Of a stretch of 64,000 nucleotides of DNA, positions 1-7,764 are shown in pieces. The position numbers and the translations under genes are program-made. Position 1 is the stretch's first letter, and each line of letters starts with the position of its first letter. Source of the stretch: Bacteriovoracaceae bacterium. GTDB taxonomy: Bacteria > Bdellovibrionota > Bacteriovoracia > Bacteriovoracales > Bacteriovoracaceae. The DNA lies in NCBI GenBank assembly GCA_947377285.1, contig CANCFT010000010.1, positions 1 through 64,000 on the forward strand, written 5' to 3'. The notes below the pieces were generated by a model. That model saw nothing but the letters and a program-made list of their open reading frames with translations, searched no databases and had not been told where the DNA came from.

Positions 1-578
1 GAGTTGAGCATAATAAAAAATCATACTATTTTAAATTTTATACGAATTGGTCAGAAACATATGAGTGGCGAAGTTATAAAAACAAAGAAGATATAAAAAA
101 TATTCTGGAAAAAGATTCAACCTATACAGTTTTTATTAATGAAGTAAATAAGTGCATTGCAAAAAAAGAACTAAAATGCTTAGAGCCATTTTTAGACACC
201 TCGGAAATTGACTTGAACAAAATTGAACTTAATGCTAAAAAACGGGCCGTATATGAAGATTCAGAGTTATGTTTAAAATTTAAATCAATAAATAAAGGAG
301 GCTTAACAGGGCTTGAAGATATTCCCAAAGTATTACTTAATAAAGTAAAAAATATTGATTTATTTTGGGAGAAATTATCTTATATAATCGACTTGCAGCA
401 TAATGATTTCAATATGGATTTAACAATCTCAGATTTTGGTAACCAGATTTACCCATATTTTCAAAAAAGATTAAAAAATAATTCATGCGATGAATGGCTT
501 GATTTTAGCTTAAGCCTATCAAAAATTGATGATACTTGGAAAATAAAAGATATTGGTTTGTTTGCTTTTGCAGATTAG
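1..578 (+). CDS. Exported protein paralog, 5' end cut by window edge
   Basis: The reading frame is open from base 3 to a TAG at 576-578, so this is the 3' part (about 191 codons) of a gene starting upstream of the window. The protein is clearly a paralog of the next gene: both share VEHNKKSYYFKF, then YEWRSYKN, then AKKR.VYE, and both end in WLDF...W.I.D...FAF.D. The first 38 bases are identical to 1036-1073. No known family is recognised. The protein is Lys/Glu/Asp-rich with a few Cys. By analogy with the downstream copy it probably carries a signal peptide and is exported. An internal ATG at 213 is not the true start, because the homology extends well upstream of it. Confidence 0.75.
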   Translation, partial: VEHNKKSYYFKFYTNWSETYEWRSYKNKEDIKNILEKDSTYTVFINEVNKCIAKKELKCLEPFLDTSEIDLNKIELNAKKRAVYEDSELCLKFKSINKGGLTGLEDIPKVLLNKVKNIDLFWEKLSYIIDLQHNDFNMDLTISDFGNQIYPYFQKRLKNNSCDEWLDFSLSLSKIDDTWKIKDIGLFAFAD

Positions 579-662
579 CTTTAAATGTTTTTGCAGGAAT
601 TGATTGGCGATATTTATTATTTCAAAATTATTAAACCAGAGATCTGTTTGAAAAGTAAAACA

Positions 663-1613
663 ATGAAATTATTCTTAATATTATTTTTCTGTTTAATTAC
701 ATGCTCTTCTTGGGCGAAAATACCTGACAAAGAGTTACAAAAACTTAAGCAGGAAGTAGATGAAGATTATATTGTTGTTTATCAAGATGACTGGGGGGCA
801 GATCGCTTAACGACAACACTTAAACTATACGATAATATCGATTTAAAAGGAGACCCTTCTTTTGTTGTAACACCGAAGGAGATTTACGAAGGAAAAGATC
901 ATTATATTTTTGGAGATTCCTTTGGTGGCAGTTGTAAGCCAGAATGTAAATACAAGTTTGTTCCAATTGATTTTGTAAGAATTTACTATCGTAATTTGGC
1001 ACTTGCAGTGAAGGATTTTAAAAATGGAATTGCTAGAGTTGAGCATAATAAAAAATCATACTATTTTAAATTTAATATGAACTGGACTGAAGTATATGAA
1101 TGGCGAAGTTATAAAAATAAAAAAAATATTAAAAAACAATTAGAGCAAGATCCAACCTACTTAGTCTTCATTGAAGAGTTAAAAAAATGCATTTTAAAAA
1201 AAGAGATGAAATGTCTAGAACCTTTACTTAGCGACATGCATTTTAATTTAAATGAAGTTGAAATAGGTGCAAAAAAAAGAGTTGTATATGAAAATGTAGA
1301 ACTATGTAAAAAATTTAAAGAAATTAGAAGAAAAACATCAATGGGCCCTGAAGACGTTCCCGATGAAATTCTCAAATCAATAACAGATATAAGTTTTGTT
1401 TTTGAAAAACTATCATTTGCTTTAAATTTGGAAAGTAATGATATTGTTACTGATTTGGAGAAATCTAGTTTTGGAAAAAATACATCTTTCAATATGCATA
1501 AGAAATTAGATAAAGAGGTTTGTCAAGAATGGCTTGATTTTCGTTTTGGTTTTGCAAGTGAAAATCATTCTTGGAAAATTGTTGATTTTAGTTTTTTTGC
1601 TTTTGTAGATTAG
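663..1613 (+). CDS. Exported hypothetical protein, second tandem copy
   Basis: 316 codons. ATG 663 is preferred over ATG 585, 26 codons upstream, because it opens directly into a signal peptide (residues 1-18, hydrophobic FLILFFCLI, cleavage near SSWA-KIP). A lipobox reading (LITC) is poor because Thr precedes the Cys. The mature protein has an N-terminal part with a Cys pair in GGSCKPECKYKF and a C-terminal half homologous to the truncated gene immediately upstream. Codon use is extremely AT-rich. No domain family is recognised. The two copies lie head to tail with only a few dozen bases between them. An envelope or periplasmic location is inferred from the signal peptide. Confidence 0.75.
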   Translation: MKLFLILFFCLITCSSWAKIPDKELQKLKQEVDEDYIVVYQDDWGADRLTTTLKLYDNIDLKGDPSFVVTPKEIYEGKDHYIFGDSFGGSCKPECKYKFVPIDFVRIYYRNLALAVKDFKNGIARVEHNKKSYYFKFNMNWTEVYEWRSYKNKKNIKKQLEQDPTYLVFIEELKKCILKKEMKCLEPLLSDMHFNLNEVEIGAKKRVVYENVELCKKFKEIRRKTSMGPEDVPDEILKSITDISFVFEKLSFALNLESNDIVTDLEKSSFGKNTSFNMHKKLDKEVCQEWLDFRFGFASENHSWKIVDFSFFAFVD

Positions 1614-2045
1614 TAGACAAAGTGTTATTATATTTATTAATAAAACTAACAAATAAAACTATAGGTACAATCAAGTCTCAATATTAAGTTTTGAATTATC
1701 ATTTTTTAAATATTTTTATGATTGTATACACTCGGAATTTAAGTTTAACTTTTGAGAGCAATAATTAGATAACTTAATGAAAATGAAAATGAAAATGTGA
1801 TTAAGTTCAAATTATCTTTTTACTAATTAATTTTTAGATTATTATTCAGTTATTCGAAGTGAGATTTATAGCATGTATGGCAGATTTGACATTTATTTAG
1901 TGAATTTAATGGTAAGTTAATTTTAAGTAAGCAGTTCAAAAGCGATAGATAGTTTTTTTGTGAAAAGCAGAAGGAATTTTCGTTTTATTTGATAATCATA
2001 TATACATATAATTAAATCGAATTTTATAACTTTATTTAAAAGTAT
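1614..2045. other. AT-rich intergenic gap without a recognisable gene
   Basis: About 430 bases between the duplicated gene and the reverse-strand glycine-rich ORF. It is extremely AT-rich. The only local structure seen is a short hexamer repeat (ATGAAA x3) at 1777-1797, which would encode Met-Lys repeats and then stop. No start with a Shine-Dalgarno sequence and no convincing terminator was found. Confidence 0.5.
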
Positions 2046-2167
2046 TTATAATGTTGAAAATTCAACAGGATCATTACCGCCACCAGAAATTGATCGACCT
2101 CCGGAACCATCACCACTTATTTTTCCACCGCCCATATCTCCACCTGTATTTCTAAATAATCCCAAAA

Positions 2168-2473
2168 TCAACCCCCACCAGTGGCATCACCACCAGTAAT
2201 TTTTGCAGCATCTACACTTATAATTTTAAAATTACCAACAGATATAACTTTCGAATTGCCAAAAGAATCATTAACTTCAATATTTCTAATTTCAGAATTA
2301 TTAATGGTTCTTCCATCAAAAAGTTGAATTGAATTATTCTTTAGAAATTCAATATCACGAGCAGGAGTAATCACTTCTCCAGATTTTAAAGAAATAGCGG
2401 TCAGATCACTTACAGTAGCGAAAGTATTAAATGAGTAAAATAGTGATGAAAGAATTGTTAGTTTAAAAATCAA
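2168..2473 (-). CDS. Exported glycine-rich protein, apparently frameshifted
   Basis: 101 codons from a TTG at 2473 to a TGA at 2168-2170. The N-terminus looks like a signal peptide (residues 1-19, ending TFA-TVSD). The body is a short hydrophilic domain, and the C-terminus turns glycine-rich (ITGGDATGGG). The stop follows a C5 tract (2172-2176; G5 in the coding sense). One extra G would keep the frame open to a TAA at 2046-2048 and add about 40 residues of the same character: GGDMGGGKISGDGSGG and then SISGGGND. The intact gene would therefore be 2046-2473. The TTG start is weak: there is no ATG, no clear Shine-Dalgarno, and a stop lies four codons upstream. It sits just past the tRNA terminator. 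It may be a decaying gene, a phase-variable gene or a sequencing indel. No family is recognised. Confidence 0.5.
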   Translation of the reverse strand: MIFKLTILSSLFYSFNTFATVSDLTAISLKSGEVITPARDIEFLKNNSIQLFDGRTINNSEIRNIEVNDSFGNSKVISVGNFKIISVDAAKITGGDATGGG

Positions 2474-2485
2474 TTCGTTTTAGGC

Positions 2486-2520
2486 AAAAAAAAACCTCGT
2501 AGGTTAGACGAGGTTTTTTT
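2486..2520 (-). terminator. Rho-independent terminator of tRNA-Phe
   Basis: A stem of CCTCG/CGAGG is flanked by A and T runs, giving about 12 bp including A-T pairs, with a 9-base loop (2500-2508). On the reverse strand the hairpin ends in a T run, as expected 3' of the tRNA. The A/T symmetry means it could also stop forward transcription. Confidence 0.8.
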
Positions 2521-2530
2521 ACACAAAATT

Positions 2531-2606
<76 letters not shown>

Positions 2607-2772
2607 GCAACCATTTTTTGGAATCTAAAAATTAATAGAACCACTTCTCTTCGTCAAACAAATTCTGAGCAAATGGCCTCTTTGGACAAAAAAAGGGAAC
2701 TTTTTTTAAAGGAGATAATTCTCAGACGTATATTCCTCAGCATTTTTACAAATATTTAGGTATCCTATCTCT

Positions 2773-3585
2773 ATGAAAGTCACAAAATTATTTATCAATT
2801 ACCAAAACCAACAAACCAACGCCTTGGTCTTTCTTCCTGAAATTGAAAACGGAGAAAAATCAGAAATTAAATCGACCTTTGCGATCTTAACTCACGGATA
2901 CACCGCCGATAAAAGCTCAATTCTTAATTGGCCTATACGCCTAGCAGAATCGGGAGTCTCTTGTATTCTTTTTGATTTACCAGGACATTACTTAGGAAAT
3001 TTCTCAGAAGTATCAGACTTCAATCATTTTAAACTTCACGCCCATGAGCTTTTCTATACGGCGTTTCTAAGCCTTAAATCAGCTTTTTTAGAAGAGTTTC
3101 CGCTCTATGAGGACAAGCTTGAATCAGAACAGCTTAAACTAGTCCTTGGAGGCCACTCATTAGGAGCAATGCTTTCTTTGCAGGCCCTAATGCTTCCTGA
3201 ATTTAAAGACTACGAAAAACTCTCCATTTCCGTGGGGCTCGGCATGGCCCCCAAAGACGTTGTTCATCTGTTTGATACTCCCTTCTACAAAAGCACTCTC
3301 AAAATTAGAGAGCAGCTCGTGTCTCCAGAGTTAAAACCAGATAATGTTTTTCCTTGGATCAGAGAACAAAAAGAAATCCTAGAAGTCCATGCCCAAAGGA
3401 TTCACTTGATAACAGGACTTGATGATTTAGTCGTAGGCAATGATGGTATGGAAAGATTGGCCGAAAATCTTTTGAATAAAGAAAATAATGTCACCATGGA
3501 AAAGCCTTCAAAGCTGCCTCACCATGAACCACAATTGGCCGCAAGTTATGTTAAAAAGTTTTTAAAATCAATTCATTGGCTTTAA
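2773..3585 (+). CDS. Alpha/beta-fold hydrolase
   Basis: 270 residues. The alpha/beta hydrolase pattern is complete. The oxyanion-side motif THGYTADKSS is near residue 40 and FDLPGH near 67-72. The nucleophile elbow GGHSLGAM has Ser129, an Asp lies in TGLDDLVV, and a late His lies in LPHHEPQ. It has no signal peptide, so it should be cytoplasmic. The substrate cannot be told; esterase, lipase or acyl-hydrolase activity is possible. The ATG start follows a short AT-rich leader. It converges on the DoxX gene and overlaps it by 4 bases. Confidence 0.8.
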   Translation: MKVTKLFINYQNQQTNALVFLPEIENGEKSEIKSTFAILTHGYTADKSSILNWPIRLAESGVSCILFDLPGHYLGNFSEVSDFNHFKLHAHELFYTAFLSLKSAFLEEFPLYEDKLESEQLKLVLGGHSLGAMLSLQALMLPEFKDYEKLSISVGLGMAPKDVVHLFDTPFYKSTLKIREQLVSPELKPDNVFPWIREQKEILEVHAQRIHLITGLDDLVVGNDGMERLAENLLNKENNVTMEKPSKLPHHEPQLAASYVKKFLKSIHWL

Positions 3586-4001
3586 TAGTTTTGAGGATTT
3601 TTAGCAAACATATAAACCCAGGCGATTAACAAAAATTGTAATGGAATTCTCAACATCAAAAACCAATTGGGTTGATAGATCTCAGTGACGTGGATATGGT
3701 GGGTCCACATATATATATTAGCTGGTAATACGGCCAATAATAATGCCATTAATCCCCAGGCCGCAACGACTCTCGTTTGTGGAATCATTAATCCAATGCC
3801 ACCCATTATCTGAAAAAATCCAGCTATATAAATTAGACTTAAAGGGACGGGAAGATATTTCGGCATCATCAACATATAATAAACTGGATCAGAAAAGTGC
3901 CTTGCGCCGGCCAAGATAAAAAAGACTCCTGTTGCGTACAACGCAATTTTTTTTAAGAATTTTTCTTGATGTGTTTCCCATTTATCAATGATTGTATCCA
4001 T
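3582..4001 (-). CDS. DoxX family membrane protein
   Basis: 139 residues, about the usual size for a DoxX-like protein. Four hydrophobic segments are visible (about 20-36, 53-73, 80-100 and 112-132). The second starts in the typical GFFQIMGGIGL region. The early FFILAGARHF resembles the DoxX first-helix signature. It is an inner-membrane protein. Members have been linked to redox or thiol stress, but nothing here fixes a role. It has its own leader (4002-4104) facing the convergent hydrolase. Confidence 0.75.
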   Translation of the reverse strand: MDTIIDKWETHQEKFLKKIALYATGVFFILAGARHFSDPVYYMLMMPKYLPVPLSLIYIAGFFQIMGGIGLMIPQTRVVAAWGLMALLLAVLPANIYMWTHHIHVTEIYQPNWFLMLRIPLQFLLIAWVYMFAKNPQNY

Positions 4002-4104
4002 GGCAATTTCCTTGGTTGAAAGGATTTAGACACTTCATTTTAAATGAACTTGGAGTCACTCGTATAAGTGATTATTTAAATAGATAATCGATAGTATTAA
4101 ATTA

Positions 4105-4635
4105 TTAGTGCCCTGAGAAATCGCAAAGAGCAAAAACGTTGTGGCCTAGTGCTTGAATTTTCTTCGCACCACCTAATTCTGGAAGATCGACAATAAAAGC
4201 AGCTTCGACAATTTTACCACCAACTTTTTCAATCAATGTAATGGCCCCAATGGCCGTTCCACCAGTAGCAATAAGGTCATCGATTAAAAGGACTTTTGCA
4301 CCAGCATGGAGAGCATCGTGGTGGATTTCAATGGTGTCAGATCCATATTCGAGATCGTAATCTTGAGTAATTGTTTTACCTGGAAGTTTTCCTTTTTTTC
4401 TCACAGGAATAAATCCAAGTCCTAGCTTATAAGCGAGTGCAGCTCCAAGGATAAATCCTCTCGCTTCAATACCAGCAACATAATCAATTGGGGTGTCTTT
4501 ATATCTATTGGCCAGTTGATCAATGCAGGCCTTAAATCCCGCAGGATCTTTTAAGAGAGTGGTGATATCGCGAAACATAATTCCTTCTTTAGGATAATGG
4601 GGAATTGTTCTAATAAGCTTCGCGATATCGACCAT
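4105..4635 (-). CDS. apt: Adenine phosphoribosyltransferase
   Basis: 176 residues, the normal length. Apt converts adenine and PRPP to AMP and pyrophosphate in purine salvage. The N-terminus (IPHYPKEGIMFRDITTLLKD) is typical of Apt, and GIEARGFILGAALA is the conserved adenine-site region. The PRPP-binding loop VLLIDDLIATGGTA is intact near residues 115-128. The protein is cytoplasmic. It lies 17 bases downstream of the YceI gene on the same strand, so the two are probably co-transcribed. Salvage of host-derived purines would suit a predator, but Apt is widespread, so this proves little. Confidence 0.95.
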   Translation of the reverse strand: MVDIAKLIRTIPHYPKEGIMFRDITTLLKDPAGFKACIDQLANRYKDTPIDYVAGIEARGFILGAALAYKLGLGFIPVRKKGKLPGKTITQDYDLEYGSDTIEIHHDALHAGAKVLLIDDLIATGGTAIGAITLIEKVGGKIVEAAFIVDLPELGGAKKIQALGHNVFALCDFSGH

Positions 4636-4652
4636 GGGACTCTCCGAAAAAA

Positions 4653-5228
4653 TTATTTTTTAGCTACTAATTCTACTGATAATTGAACTTCATCATTGAT
4701 CATTTTGTCGCCAAGACCTTGGAAGAATTTTCCAGATCCGTACTTAATGTCATATTTTGTTCTATCGAACATGATTTTAGCACTAGCTTTTGCTTTTGTC
4801 GCTGTTGCATCAAAAGTTACAGGAGCAGATTTTCCTTTTATAGTTAAATCACCAGTTACTTTATATGAATCTGCCGTTTTTTCTTTTGTCACAGAAGTAA
4901 TAACTAACTTAGCAGTTTTGAATTTTTCTACACCGAAAAAATCATCACTTACGATATGGTCAATAAATTTTTTGTGGTAATCTTTATCAGCGATATCAGT
5001 GTTCGTGATTGAAGTCATGTCGATTTCAAACTCTCCGCCTTTAAGAACATTTTTATCAAAATCAAGAGTTCCTTTTGCCAATTTTACTTCACCAGTGTGC
5101 TCACCAGTAACTTTTTTAGCTAAGTAAACTAATTTAGATGCAGAAGCATCAACTTCTACTTTTGTATTTGCAGCAAATGCAGCCATTGATGAAAGTGCGA
5201 AAGTCGCGATTAATAATTTCTTAAACAT
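4653..5228 (-). CDS. YceI family periplasmic lipid-binding protein
   Basis: 191 residues. The signal peptide covers residues 1-19 (LLIATFALSSMAAFA-ANT). The mature part is YceI-like: VDASASKLVYLAKKVTGEHTG, then GEFEIDMTSITNTD, then the DFFGVEKFKTAKLVITSV motif that is typical of the family, and a C-terminal GLGDKMINDEVQLSVELVA. YceI proteins are lipocalin-like barrels that bind isoprenoid-type ligands in the periplasm. There is a strong GGAGG Shine-Dalgarno before ATG 5228. It is divergent from the LysR gene with 125 bases between, so regulation by that LysR protein is plausible. Confidence 0.9.
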   Translation of the reverse strand: MFKKLLIATFALSSMAAFAANTKVEVDASASKLVYLAKKVTGEHTGEVKLAKGTLDFDKNVLKGGEFEIDMTSITNTDIADKDYHKKFIDHIVSDDFFGVEKFKTAKLVITSVTKEKTADSYKVTGDLTIKGKSAPVTFDATATKAKASAKIMFDRTKYDIKYGSGKFFQGLGDKMINDEVQLSVELVAKK

Positions 5229-5265
5229 GAGAATCCTCCAAGATTTTTATTGTGGGCCAGGTCAT

Positions 5266-5332
5266 TTAATTTGATAAATAATAACTTAGGATCCTATAAA
5301 ATCAAATTATAATTAATCTATTAACTTGATAA
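5266..5332. promoter_or_regulatory. Direct repeats in the YceI/LysR divergent spacer
   Basis: Two near-identical 12-mers, TTAATTTGATAA at 5266-5277 and TTAACTTGATAA at 5321-5332, lie 55 bases apart between the divergent YceI and LysR genes. That is close to a whole number of helical turns, as expected for sites bound by one oligomeric regulator. They may be LysR sites, but there is no direct evidence. Confidence 0.3.
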
Positions 5333-5353
5333 GTTTACCTAATGGAGTTTTGT

Positions 5354-6268
5354 ATGACCTTAGACCAACTTCTTACCATAGAAGCCATTGTTTTAGAAGG
5401 CAGTTTTAAGGCCGCCGCTGATTCTCTTCACAAGAGTCAACCATCAATAAGTATGGCAGTAAAAAAGCTTGAAGAAGAGTATCAAGTTATTTTGTTTTCT
5501 CGCAATGAATACCGGCCAAGTTTAACTAAAGAAGGAGAATTTTTTTTTGAAAAAGCTAAATCTGTTCTGAGAGAATTTAGAGAACTCGACAGCCTGGCCC
5601 GTCAAATGATGAGTGGGGAAGAAGTCGAATTGAGAATCAGTATTGACGCAATCAGCCCCGTTTCGCTTATTTTAAAGTTCTTGAAAGAATTCTTTAGCAA
5701 TCATCCCAACACAAAACTTCAGTTAAGTTTTGAGGTTCTTAATGGGACCATAGAGCGGTTAATAGAAGGAGATGTAGACTTCGCTATTACCCCTATGCAT
5801 GGCGATGCGAATTGGTCCGTAGATGCCTTACCTCTTACTAGAGCTAAAATCATTCCAGTCCGGCGTGCGGATTTATTTCCTGAACAAAAAGTGACTGATG
5901 AGCTCCTTCGGCAATACAACCAAATTGTTCTTGCAGACTCATCAGTGAATTCACCCAAAATGACTACGGGAGTTTTAGTCGGTGGCAAGAGTGTCACTCT
6001 TTCGGAAATTTCTTTTAAAAAAGAAATGATCATTCAGGGTCTAGGTTGGGGAGGACTTCCCTATGAAATGGTTAAATTAGAGCTAGAACAAAAAACCCTT
6101 GTACCAATAAAGACAGCTCTCATTAAAGAACAAGAAATGGAAATATTTTTACTTCGTGATTCACAAAAATCACTTGGTCCAGTTGCTCGAGAATTATGGG
6201 AAAAAATGAGAGGAGAGCTAGAGCGTACTAAGGGCAATGCAAATGATGCTAAGAAAAAAAAGAGTTGA
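5354..6268 (+). CDS. LysR family transcriptional regulator
   Basis: About 304 residues from ATG 5354, chosen because GGAG at 5344-5347 sits at proper spacing before it. The in-frame ATG at 5342 has no such site. The N-terminal winged helix-turn-helix is clear: LLTIEAIVLEGSFKAAADSL, then SQPSISMAVKKLEEEYQVILFSR. The C-terminal part is a periplasmic-binding-like effector domain (LRISIDAISP, GDVDFAITP). The C-terminus is Lys-rich. It is divergent from the YceI gene and probably controls that gene and itself. The effector is unknown. Confidence 0.9.
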   Translation: MTLDQLLTIEAIVLEGSFKAAADSLHKSQPSISMAVKKLEEEYQVILFSRNEYRPSLTKEGEFFFEKAKSVLREFRELDSLARQMMSGEEVELRISIDAISPVSLILKFLKEFFSNHPNTKLQLSFEVLNGTIERLIEGDVDFAITPMHGDANWSVDALPLTRAKIIPVRRADLFPEQKVTDELLRQYNQIVLADSSVNSPKMTTGVLVGGKSVTLSEISFKKEMIIQGLGWGGLPYEMVKLELEQKTLVPIKTALIKEQEMEIFLLRDSQKSLGPVARELWEKMRGELERTKGNANDAKKKKS

Positions 6269-6636
6269 GATTGAGGTGTTAAAAAATCGACGCTTTCAAA
6301 ATCCGTTTTTAAACGTCGACTATATTTTGTGTAAGTAAGTTTGTCTCTATGCCAAAATTCTAAGTGCCAGTTGGGTTTTTTAGTAGTTCTTTTTTCTTAC
6401 AATTCATTACTATTTTCTAACATCACTCGGTCATTTTCCGCAAGTGGCTGTAAATGCTCCCAATAGTAAATTTTGATACTCTAAGTAAAGATTCAACTAC
6501 TCATAAATAAAAATAAATTTTTTCCATGATTAAACAAAATTAGACTTATTTTAGAGTTTTGATTTTTTTGATGCGCTTTTTTGATTGTTAATTTATTGTA
6601 GCGAAAATTGAGAAAAATATAAAAGTAGGCCCTAAT
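6269..6636. other. Intergenic gap, possible weak terminator at 6287-6319
   Basis: About 370 bases with no gene. TCGACG (6287-6292) and CGTCGA (6314-6319) can pair around a 21-base loop, followed by a short T-rich stretch. This is a weak terminator candidate for the LysR gene. The rest is AT-rich leader for the fatty-acid hydroxylase gene, in which no clear promoter was assigned. Confidence 0.35.
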
Positions 6637-7257
6637 ATGAAAAAGCAATCGAGTGAATCAATACGAATTTTTAAAAATCCAATTCTCGAATCCTTTACCC
6701 ACGTTCATCCAATTATCCCATTACTCTTGTGGGTACCTATTATTCTCTTCTTATTTTATCGTGGCTTCACTGTTAAAAATATCAATATAACAGAATTTAT
6801 AATTTTGTTTTTTTTAGGTATGCTTCTGTGGACATTTACAGAATATGTGTTGCACCGTTTTGTTTTTCATTGGGACTCAAAGAGTAGAGCGGGAAAATAT
6901 TTTGTTTTTCTTTTTCACGGACTTCATCATGATGATCCTCAAGACGCGACTCGATTAGTGATGCCTCCAGTTCCTGCTCTATTAATTGTTTCTTTGCTAT
7001 GGGGAATTTTTAGCAGTATTTTTCCAGATCAATATATAGATGTATTAATGGCCCATTTTTTAATTGGATATCTTTGTTATGATTATATTCACTATGCAAC
7101 ACACCACTTTGCGATGACTTCCCCAGTTGGAAAGTTTTTGCGCAAATACCATTTACAACATCATTATGCAGGTGAAAATAGCCGGTATGGGGTGAGTTCA
7201 CCGTTATGGGATTATATTTTCAGAACGACTAGAGGGTCTAAAGTCGAGCATCATTAG
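6637..7257 (+). CDS. Fatty acid 2-hydroxylase-like membrane di-iron enzyme
   Basis: 206 residues of the sterol desaturase/fatty acid hydroxylase superfamily. All His clusters for the di-iron centre are present: HRFVFH (73-78), HGLHH (94-98), HYATHH (152-157) and HLQHH (172-176). Hydrophobic segments lie near 25-42, 52-70, 108-128 and 137-148. The size and motif order resemble the catalytic part of FA2H/Scs7, which hydroxylates the acyl chain of ceramide. It sits in the inner membrane. It faces the ceramide genes in the opposite orientation, with one small gene between. A role in making 2-hydroxy-fatty-acyl ceramide is inference from motif type and location. It overlaps the convergent gene by 20 bases. 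Confidence 0.85.
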   Translation: MKKQSSESIRIFKNPILESFTHVHPIIPLLLWVPIILFLFYRGFTVKNINITEFIILFFLGMLLWTFTEYVLHRFVFHWDSKSRAGKYFVFLFHGLHHDDPQDATRLVMPPVPALLIVSLLWGIFSSIFPDQYIDVLMAHFLIGYLCYDYIHYATHHFAMTSPVGKFLRKYHLQHHYAGENSRYGVSSPLWDYIFRTTRGSKVEHH

Positions 7258-7660
7258 TGAATTCTAAAGAGGGTTCAAGAGTTACCTCATGTTCCAATCG
7301 ATCAATACAACGAGTCAGCTCATCAAGAAAATTTTCATTTAGAACATTTGCACTTTGTCTGATTTGACGAATAGAAAAAATATTTTGAAAACGGCATACG
7401 CCAACCGAAGTCTTTCTTTCTAAGCCGCTTTCATCGCGAGAAATTAAGTTAAAACTCAATTCACATTTATTTGTCGATTTTAGGCAAGAAAATTTTTCAA
7501 AATTATAGTTATAATCTCCCTCGCACCACGTATCTCCACAAATATTATCAATGGCGCGGATTATCTCAAGATTTTGTTTTGCTGAAAATAATTCATTGGT
7601 TGATGGAGTTGCAGCGATAGCAGAAGTCATTGCAAAAATAAAACAGATAAGTGCTTTCAT
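7238..7660 (-). CDS. Exported Cys-rich hypothetical protein
   Basis: 140 residues. The signal peptide covers residues 1-17 (ALICFIFAMTSAIAA-TPS). The mature part has six Cys, in NICGDTWC, SCLKSTNKC, VCRF and RCID, enough for three disulphides. It is therefore probably folded in the periplasm or outside the cell. No family is recognised. It lies between the ceramide genes and the hydroxylase, with its own leader (7661-7764). Its 3' end overlaps the hydroxylase gene. Confidence 0.65.
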   Translation of the reverse strand: MKALICFIFAMTSAIAATPSTNELFSAKQNLEIIRAIDNICGDTWCEGDYNYNFEKFSCLKSTNKCELSFNLISRDESGLERKTSVGVCRFQNIFSIRQIRQSANVLNENFLDELTRCIDRLEHEVTLEPSLEFTNDARL

Positions 7661-7764
7661 AAAAAAATTCCTAAAGCGTTAAAAGGATCGAGACTGATTT
7701 TTATCAGGAAATTTCTTATTTGTGTAATAGATTATAGGTAGAGCATCTAGCTAATTATTAGATA

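Larger units (their letters stand above)
1..1613 (+). repeat. Tandem gene duplication, unit about 1.03 kb
   Basis: Bases 1-38 match 1036-1073 exactly, and the proteins encoded on either side stay alignable to their ends. The register offset is 1035 bp, which gives the unit length. Divergence rises towards the 3' end, so the copies are not brand new. More copies may lie upstream of the window. Confidence 0.7.

Noticed and set aside
1777-1797. ATGAAA hexamer repeat as a micro-gene or phase-variation tract
   Set aside because: Only three units, followed by a stop, with no gene or promoter attached.
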